Part shown: positions 52,877 through 57,180 of the stretch, in pieces
Numbering within the stretch: the first letter of the stretch is position 1
Layout of the letters: the number at the start of each line of letters is the position of its first letter
Assembly (NCBI GenBank): GCA_965656185.1
Contig: CBFHJH010000015.1
Location: forward strand, 1 to 57,180
Source: Croceimicrobium sp965656185
GTDB taxonomy: Bacteria; Bacteroidota; Bacteroidia; Flavobacteriales; Schleiferiaceae
Direction of reading: 5' to 3'
Length of the DNA: 57,180 nucleotides
The notes under the pieces: generated by a model
What the model was told of the DNA's origin: nothing
The model's input: the letters and a program-made list of their open reading frames with translations, nothing else
Database searches by the model: none
Position numbers and translations under genes: made by a program

Positions 52877-53524
52877 ATGGCATTAATTGCACCGAGCCTC
52901 TTGGCGGCCGATTTCCTGAACCTCGAACGCGACTGTAAAATGGTAAACGATAGTGAGGCCGACTGGTTTCACCTCGACGTGATGGATGGACTTTTCGTTC
53001 CTAACATCTCCTTCGGTTTACCAGTGATCGAAGCCATTAACCGGATCGCCAATAAAACCTTGGATGTGCATCTAATGATTGAAAAGCCTGAACGCTACGT
53101 GAAGGAGTTCAAGGCCGCTGGTGCGGATGTGCTCACGGTACATTACGAGGCTTCTACCCATCTTCACCGAAGTTTACAGGCAATCAAAGCCGAAGGTATG
53201 AAAGCAGGTGTTGCGCTCAACCCACATACCCCCGTAGACTTGCTTCAAGATACCATCCAAGACATTGATTTGGTCTGCTTGATGAGTGTGAACCCTGGCT
53301 TTGGTGGACAGAAGTTTATTGAGCGCACCTATGATAAGGTGCGAAGCCTCAAAGCGATGATTGAGAGGGCCGGTGCAAATACCCTGATCGAAATTGACGG
53401 AGGCGTAAACAATGAAAAGGCTCCCAAACTAATTGAAGCAGGCGCCGATGTATTAGTGGCTGGGAGCTTCGTTTTCCGTTCGGAAGATCCTATCGGCACC
53501 ATAGCCGACTTAAAAAAACATTAG
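52877..53524 (+). CDS. rpe: Ribulose-phosphate 3-epimerase
   Basis: Encodes 215 residues of the TIM-barrel enzyme that interconverts ribulose-5-phosphate and xylulose-5-phosphate in the pentose-phosphate pathway. Motifs are IAPSLLAADFLNLERD, the metal-site HLDVMDGLFVPNISFG, LDVHLMIEKP, MSVNPGFGGQKFIERTYDK and EIDGGVNNEKAP. Length is normal. It ends 4 nt inside the convergent glsB-like gene. Confidence 0.97.
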   Translation: MALIAPSLLAADFLNLERDCKMVNDSEADWFHLDVMDGLFVPNISFGLPVIEAINRIANKTLDVHLMIEKPERYVKEFKAAGADVLTVHYEASTHLHRSLQAIKAEGMKAGVALNPHTPVDLLQDTIQDIDLVCLMSVNPGFGGQKFIERTYDKVRSLKAMIERAGANTLIEIDGGVNNEKAPKLIEAGADVLVAGSFVFRSEDPIGTIADLKKH

Positions 53525-54486
53525 GCTTCTGGCTTAAATAAAGGCCCTTTGTATTCTGCATTGTCCTCGTAGGTGTGCAGATACCGCTCTTTGCGGGCTG
53601 GGTCAATGTCTTCGAACTTTAAAAGGATTCCGGTTTCCTCTACCGTGCCAAACGCTTTGTTTTCGGCTGTGCCAAAACTGCGCATAGTGGAGCTTAGGGA
53701 CATATAACTATTAATGAGCGGGGGAATGCTTTCGCCATGTTCCTTCACATTTTGAACCAGGATCTTTCGAGCATCCTTATAGGCTAAGCCTTCGTAAAGC
53801 TTGTAATGGGGCATCAAGTCCTCCTCTGGCACCAATGGTACTCGAGGGCGCACCAAATTATCCGGATCAGGAAAGAAATGCTTCATAAAAGCAAGGATCA
53901 TATTGCGCGCTTCCCGATTGTAGTGAGGATACATGGTCACCTTGCCAAACATGTACTTTAGCTGTGGGTTATCCATCATCACCGAGGCTAAACCATCCCA
54001 TAGATTGTCCAAGGCAAACAAACCCTTGCGTTGCGATCCTCGCTGATACTTAGGCTGCACAAAAGAACGACCCAATTCTAAGGTTAAGGGTAAAAACTCC
54101 TGAACCATTTTATTGGAGAGCTCGAAAAGTTTTGAAGTAGCTGATATCAAGTTTCCATCAGCGTCGCGTTCGCCTTCCGAACATTTTAATAGGCGATAGC
54201 CGGCCAAAATTTCTTGATCCTCTGCATCCCAAACAATAAGCTGTTGATACGGATGTGCTTCTGAAAGATCATACTGATCGAGATCGACCGACTTACCAGT
54301 ACCACCTCCTGCCGTTCGAAAAGCTACCTCTCTTAGCCTACCCACCTCTTGAACGATATTGGGAGCGCCACGATGATCGCAAACATAGATCTGATTACCT
54401 CCTTTTGAGGTATGCCGCAAGAAATGCTCTTCCGTGAGCTCAGAAATGATCGCCTCCCGGCTAACCGGCTGTATGATATCTTCCAT
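53521..54486 (-). CDS. glsB: GNAT-family N-acyltransferase (GlsB-like glycine-lipid enzyme)
   Basis: Encodes 321 residues of the hemolysin-like GNAT acyltransferase family (Acetyltransf_5). Recognisable parts are IYVCDHRGAPNIVQEVGRLRE, VDLDQYDLSEAHPYQQLIVWD, LELGRSFVQPKYQRGSQRKGL and the C-terminal GLAYKDARKILVQNVKEHGESIPPLI. In Bacteroides, GlsB joins a 3-hydroxy fatty acid to glycine, the first step of glycine and flavolipin-type lipids. The pairing with a PlsC-like gene on its 5' side (1-nt overlap, TAATG) matches the glsB/glsA pair. Ornithine or another amino acid is possible. Confidence 0.78.
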   Translation of the reverse strand: MEDIIQPVSREAIISELTEEHFLRHTSKGGNQIYVCDHRGAPNIVQEVGRLREVAFRTAGGGTGKSVDLDQYDLSEAHPYQQLIVWDAEDQEILAGYRLLKCSEGERDADGNLISATSKLFELSNKMVQEFLPLTLELGRSFVQPKYQRGSQRKGLFALDNLWDGLASVMMDNPQLKYMFGKVTMYPHYNREARNMILAFMKHFFPDPDNLVRPRVPLVPEEDLMPHYKLYEGLAYKDARKILVQNVKEHGESIPPLINSYMSLSSTMRSFGTAENKAFGTVEETGILLKFEDIDPARKERYLHTYEDNAEYKGPLFKPEA

Positions 54487-55328
54487 TATTTCTTCATCTT
54501 TTTAGGCAAAGCATAGGTCAAGGACCGCATATGTTCGGCCCATTCTACAAGCGACTTGGACTTATCAAAAGTTTGCCAAGGTACCGGCTTTCCGAAACGA
54601 ATGGTAATGGTTTTCCCTTTCTGTTTGAACATCTCATCCGCAAGGTAAAACATCTCCAAATTCGCTTTGACGCCTAATTTACTGCGCCAATAGGAAAGAT
54701 TGTAGAACCAATTCGAATTTCTTCCTTCAATATGCACCGGAACGATATCCTTTTGATACTTCTTAGCCCGCGCAATGAAACTCTTCTGCCACTCTAGGTC
54801 ACCGATCGTACCATCCGGCAGTTTGCGGGAAACCATTCCCGAAGGAAATACAAGGATAGCCAGCTCTTTTGCGTAGGTTTCTTCGATGATCTGCAAGGCC
54901 TTACGAGGGTTAGCGCCTACCTTATTTACCGGAATGAATAAAGGTTGAAGGTTCTTGATATTAAGCAGAATATCATTCACCAAAAATTGGATATCTCTGC
55001 GCACTTCACCCACCGCTTTCATAAAAGCAATTCCATCCAAACCACCCAAGGGGTGATTAGCGGCAAGGATAACACCTTCTTCTTTGGGTATATTTTCTAG
55101 GCCGATCGTTTCTACCTTGGTTTCCAAGAAATCTAGGCCAGACCGGACAAAGTCAAGGCCAATCTCCTCGCCATAAAGACGCATGCATTCATTGATCTCT
55201 TCTTGATGAATGATCCGCTTGATGTAAGACATTACAAAGCCAGGTAACCACTTGGCCAGGGTAGCGTTCTTCTCGGCTACTACCTTCTCAATATCAATGT
55301 ATTTCTCGGCTGCTAAGTTCGAGCTCAA
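54486..55328 (-). CDS. glsA: Lysophospholipid-type O-acyltransferase (GlsA-like)
   Basis: Encodes a 280-residue PlsC-type acyltransferase that would add the second fatty acid to an N-acyl amino acid. The acyltransferase motifs are ANHPLGGLDGIAF (the HxxxxD variant NHPLGGLD), LVNDILLNIKNLQPLFIPV, LAILVFPSGMVSRKLPDG and IVPVHIEGRNSNWFYNL. No early ATG exists. I choose TTG at 55328 because the promoter box overlaps the earlier TTG at 55358; the first conserved part begins YIDIEKVVAEKNATLAKWLPG. It is cotranscribed with glsB. Confidence 0.78.
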   Translation of the reverse strand: MSSNLAAEKYIDIEKVVAEKNATLAKWLPGFVMSYIKRIIHQEEINECMRLYGEEIGLDFVRSGLDFLETKVETIGLENIPKEEGVILAANHPLGGLDGIAFMKAVGEVRRDIQFLVNDILLNIKNLQPLFIPVNKVGANPRKALQIIEETYAKELAILVFPSGMVSRKLPDGTIGDLEWQKSFIARAKKYQKDIVPVHIEGRNSNWFYNLSYWRSKLGVKANLEMFYLADEMFKQKGKTITIRFGKPVPWQTFDKSKSLVEWAEHMRSLTYALPKKMKK

Positions 55329-55355
55329 GGCTGTTCGGTTGCATTTATTCGGCCC

Positions 55356-55363
55356 CAAAGGTA
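55356..55363 (-). promoter_or_regulatory. Promoter -7 box of glsA-glsB
   Basis: TACCTTTG on the minus strand matches TAnnTTTG exactly. It overlaps the longest possible glsA start and lies 27 nt before the TTG chosen here. Confidence 0.6.
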
Positions 55364-55378
55364 GCCATTGTAAAGGAT

Positions 55379-56587
55379 TTATTCTGCTACGTAAGATTCC
55401 AGATAGGCGAAATGCTCAGTCAGTTTTCCATCCAACTGAGTTTCTGATGCTTTCGCCAAGATTCCTTCCTGATCATTATTGAAGAAATGAGGAATTACAT
55501 TTTTGATCAATTCGTTTCCAAAGTCCTCCGAAGCATCGCGAGGTAATTCGCCCGGCAGGTTATCTACTGCACTTACGGCGATACTCCCTTTGGCACCAAA
55601 TTCGGTCTCCTTTTCATTAAGGGGATCATAAGCATAAAAGGGGTCTTCAATGGTAGAAGGTCTTATCGTACTGGCCACCGGACCGTCGATATCGCAAGAA
55701 ATATCTGCCACCAGTTTTATTTTAAATCGTGGATCACGGGCCTCTGCACGACTAAAGATCAAAGGTGAACCTTCTGCCCAGAAATGACAAGCGATGTACA
55801 TATCGGCGTGTTCGGCGTAGGGTAAAAAATTGGACTCGTAACCTTCACTATCTCGGTAAAACTCCTTTCTGGTAAAACTCTTCCCGTCTTTACGCCTAAA
55901 ATAATCTTGCACATTAAGCTGGGTGAAAACAGCTTCCTTATTAAAATCTTCGCGAATAAACTCATCGGGATAAACCTGAGTAATCTTAAGGGCGGACAAG
56001 ATCTCCATTGCGCCTCCAGCTACTTTACCTGCCCCACTTAAGGCAATACGGAAATTCTCGGGCAATTGCACTTTTACCAATTCCTGCTCCAGATCACGGC
56101 GATCTTTACACTGATGTGCAGGTTTTAGTTCATAGCTTCCGCTTAGCTTCCCATAGGCCCTAAAACCATTGTAGGCGCCCACGATTCCGGCATAACGTCC
56201 AAATCCTAAAAGTCGCTTCCCGCCTGGATCTTTAAGCATCTCATAATCGATCAAGCGAATCTTTTTATCCAGGATCGCTCTCAACAAATCCCGATTGTAA
56301 GGCTGCATCTTATAGGTATGGGAGAAAAACAGATAGGTCTTCCCTGGAATCAGCTGCTCAACAGGAACTTCCTTGACCCCTAATAAAACCGCGCAATCGC
56401 TCAGATCCTCACTAATTTCCAAACCTACAGCTTCATATTCCTCGTCCTTGAAACAACGGATGGGGCTTGTTTGTATCTTTAGTTGAAGTTGCGGGTATTG
56501 TTCTAAAAGCGTCTTGCATTGTGCAGGACTAAGAGGTACCCTTTTGTCAGGTGGGTTCTTGCCTTCGCGAATGATTCCGAATTTCAT
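55379..56587 (-). CDS. NAD(P)-dependent dehydrogenase of the alanine dehydrogenase/saccharopine dehydrogenase group
   Basis: Encodes 402 residues starting MKFGIIREGKNPPDKRVPLSP; the frame runs 50 codons further, but that part overlaps tmRNA on the other strand and is not conserved. The N-terminal PNT-type domain has GIIREGKNPPDKRVPL, GVKEVPVEQLIPGKTYLFFSH and the catalytic-type pocket MLKDPGGKRLLGFGRYAGIVGAYN. The NAD-binding fold contains IALSGAGKVAGGAMEIL. A second domain includes CHFWAEGSPLIF and DISCDIDGPVASTIRPS. This resembles lysine-forming saccharopine dehydrogenases and lysine 6-dehydrogenases; the true substrate is uncertain. It is transcribed away from ssrA. Confidence 0.8.
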   Translation of the reverse strand: MKFGIIREGKNPPDKRVPLSPAQCKTLLEQYPQLQLKIQTSPIRCFKDEEYEAVGLEISEDLSDCAVLLGVKEVPVEQLIPGKTYLFFSHTYKMQPYNRDLLRAILDKKIRLIDYEMLKDPGGKRLLGFGRYAGIVGAYNGFRAYGKLSGSYELKPAHQCKDRRDLEQELVKVQLPENFRIALSGAGKVAGGAMEILSALKITQVYPDEFIREDFNKEAVFTQLNVQDYFRRKDGKSFTRKEFYRDSEGYESNFLPYAEHADMYIACHFWAEGSPLIFSRAEARDPRFKIKLVADISCDIDGPVASTIRPSTIEDPFYAYDPLNEKETEFGAKGSIAVSAVDNLPGELPRDASEDFGNELIKNVIPHFFNNDQEGILAKASETQLDGKLTEHFAYLESYVAE

Positions 56588-56653
56588 GCAGCTTTGTTTA
56601 TCGTGTAAAGATAAGGTAGCTTTGCAGCTTCCTACAAGTTCTTTGAAAAATGG

Positions 56654-57051
56654 GGCTGATCGGTTTCGACAGCAAGATGAAAGGGAATGTAAGCATGCCG
56701 GGCTATGGAGATGTCGCCCGTAAATAAGATGCTTCAATCTATAGTTGGCGAAAATAACTTCGCACTTGCCGCCTAAGCACTCTGAATGAGGCTTTGAGCT
56801 AATCCACGCGTAAGACGCGGGAGCAAGTCATCCCACCGAACCTATGTCTAGATGGTTTGGATCCTGGGGTGTCGACAAATCTGGACTAACGGGCAAAGGA
56901 TTGCGTAGTGCCCGCGACATTGTAATCCGCAATTAAGCTAGTACTCGGGTGTTTGTTCCCAGGTGCTAGTCGAAAATCGAATAACAAAATAAGCATGTAG
57001 AAAGCCTTCCGTTTCCTTGTTTGCACCGGGGTTCGACTCCCCGCAGCTCCA
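56654..57051 (+). ncRNA. ssrA: Transfer-messenger RNA (tmRNA)
   Basis: A one-piece tmRNA of about 398 nt. The tRNA-like end pairs GGGGCTG at the start with CAGCTCC at the end, and the T-arm GGGGTTCGACTCCCC is intact. The reading frame at 56747-56776 gives the tag GENNFALAA followed by TAA, with a preceding Ala supplied by the tRNA part; the ending ALAA is the standard protease signal. The sequence around the tag has the expected pseudoknot hairpins. CCA is not encoded. It releases stalled ribosomes with SmpB. Confidence 0.97.
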
Positions 57052-57059
57052 CAATGATT

Positions 57060-57099
57060 AACCCTAATTAACTATTAATAAGTTGGTTAGGGTTTTTTT
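57060..57099 (+). terminator. Terminator behind ssrA
   Basis: A stem AACCCTAA/TTAGGGTT with a 19-nt loop ends in seven T. It stops the tmRNA transcript. Confidence 0.85.
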
Positions 57100-57180
57100 A
57101 TGTCTGATTTTAGTCAACCGTTAGTCAACGGATTGATGTTAAACATTAGTTGTAAGGCAAATTAATAAAATAGGAATGCA

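Noticed and set aside
56588..56737. A 50-codon N-terminal extension of the saccharopine dehydrogenase-like gene
   Set aside because: It is antisense to the start of tmRNA and is Cys/Ser-rich, and the conserved protein begins at MKFGIIREG.
1..57180. CRISPR array, insertion sequence or prophage
   Set aside because: No regularly spaced repeats, transposase motifs or phage structural genes were seen on either strand.

Overview
The window is ordinary chromosomal core sequence from a member of the Bacteroidota, most likely the Flavobacteriales and possibly near the Cryomorphaceae/Schleiferiaceae. That placement is inferred from several signs. There is a short primary sigma factor of 287 residues with no region 1.1, and promoters have the TAnnTTTG -7 box. 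A PorT-type type IX secretion gene sits beside menG, a DUF3467 gene sits behind rpoC, and the tmRNA tag reads GENNFALAA. The gene order tRNA cluster - tuf - tRNA-Trp - secE - nusG - rplKAJL - rpoBC is also typical of the phylum. No phage, insertion sequence, CRISPR array or biosynthetic island was seen.

Layout. (1) Positions 1-14844, all on the minus strand: rpsU, xerC and hpf, then four tRNAs (Thr-TGT, Tyr, Gly, Thr-GGT), tuf, tRNA-Trp, secE, nusG, rplK, rplA, rplJ, rplL, rpoB, rpoC and a DUF3467 gene cut by the window edge. (2) 14900-17163, minus: an acyl-CoA dehydrogenase overlapping a membrane-anchored protein with four helix-hairpin-helix units. (3) 17301-29354, plus: a Na+/alanine symporter with an added extracellular domain, an ABC exporter, a DivIC/FtsB-like division protein, a large Asp-box (VPS10-like) secreted protein, and a methylmalonyl-CoA mutase operon (mutA, mutB, ybaB, meaB). 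(4) 29414-35460, minus: two paralogous secreted proteins of unknown function on either side of a secreted M48 metalloprotease, then a small membrane protein. (5) 35550-42807, plus: aminotransferase, DUF4254, glycosyltransferase 9, menG, porT, an FAD dehydrogenase and corA. (6) 42804-47244: a small c-type haem protein, a DMT transporter, an rRNA/tRNA methyltransferase and a lipidated Omp85 protein (TamL-like). (7) 47299-53524, plus: class I aldolase, accD, rpsO, pnp, rpoD and rpe. (8) 53521-57180: a glsB/glsA glycine-lipid pair and a lysine/alanine dehydrogenase-like enzyme on the minus strand, then ssrA (tmRNA) on the plus strand.

The functions are mainly transcription and translation (RNA polymerase, sigma factor, ribosomal proteins, EF-Tu, tmRNA, PNPase), fatty-acid and propionate metabolism (acyl-CoA dehydrogenase, methylmalonyl-CoA mutase, AccD) and envelope biogenesis (PorT, TamL, GT9, glycine lipids). 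No stretch over 300 bases lacks a gene, apart from the tRNA and tmRNA segments described below.

Four runs of 99-100 N interrupt the window. The three inside genes look like assembly joins with almost no missing sequence, because the protein families read straight across them. I found no clearly new biological system. The points most worth a second look are the SprB-like domain fused to a symporter, the paralogue pair around the M48 protease, a CorA with GTN in place of GMN, and several regulatory hairpins.
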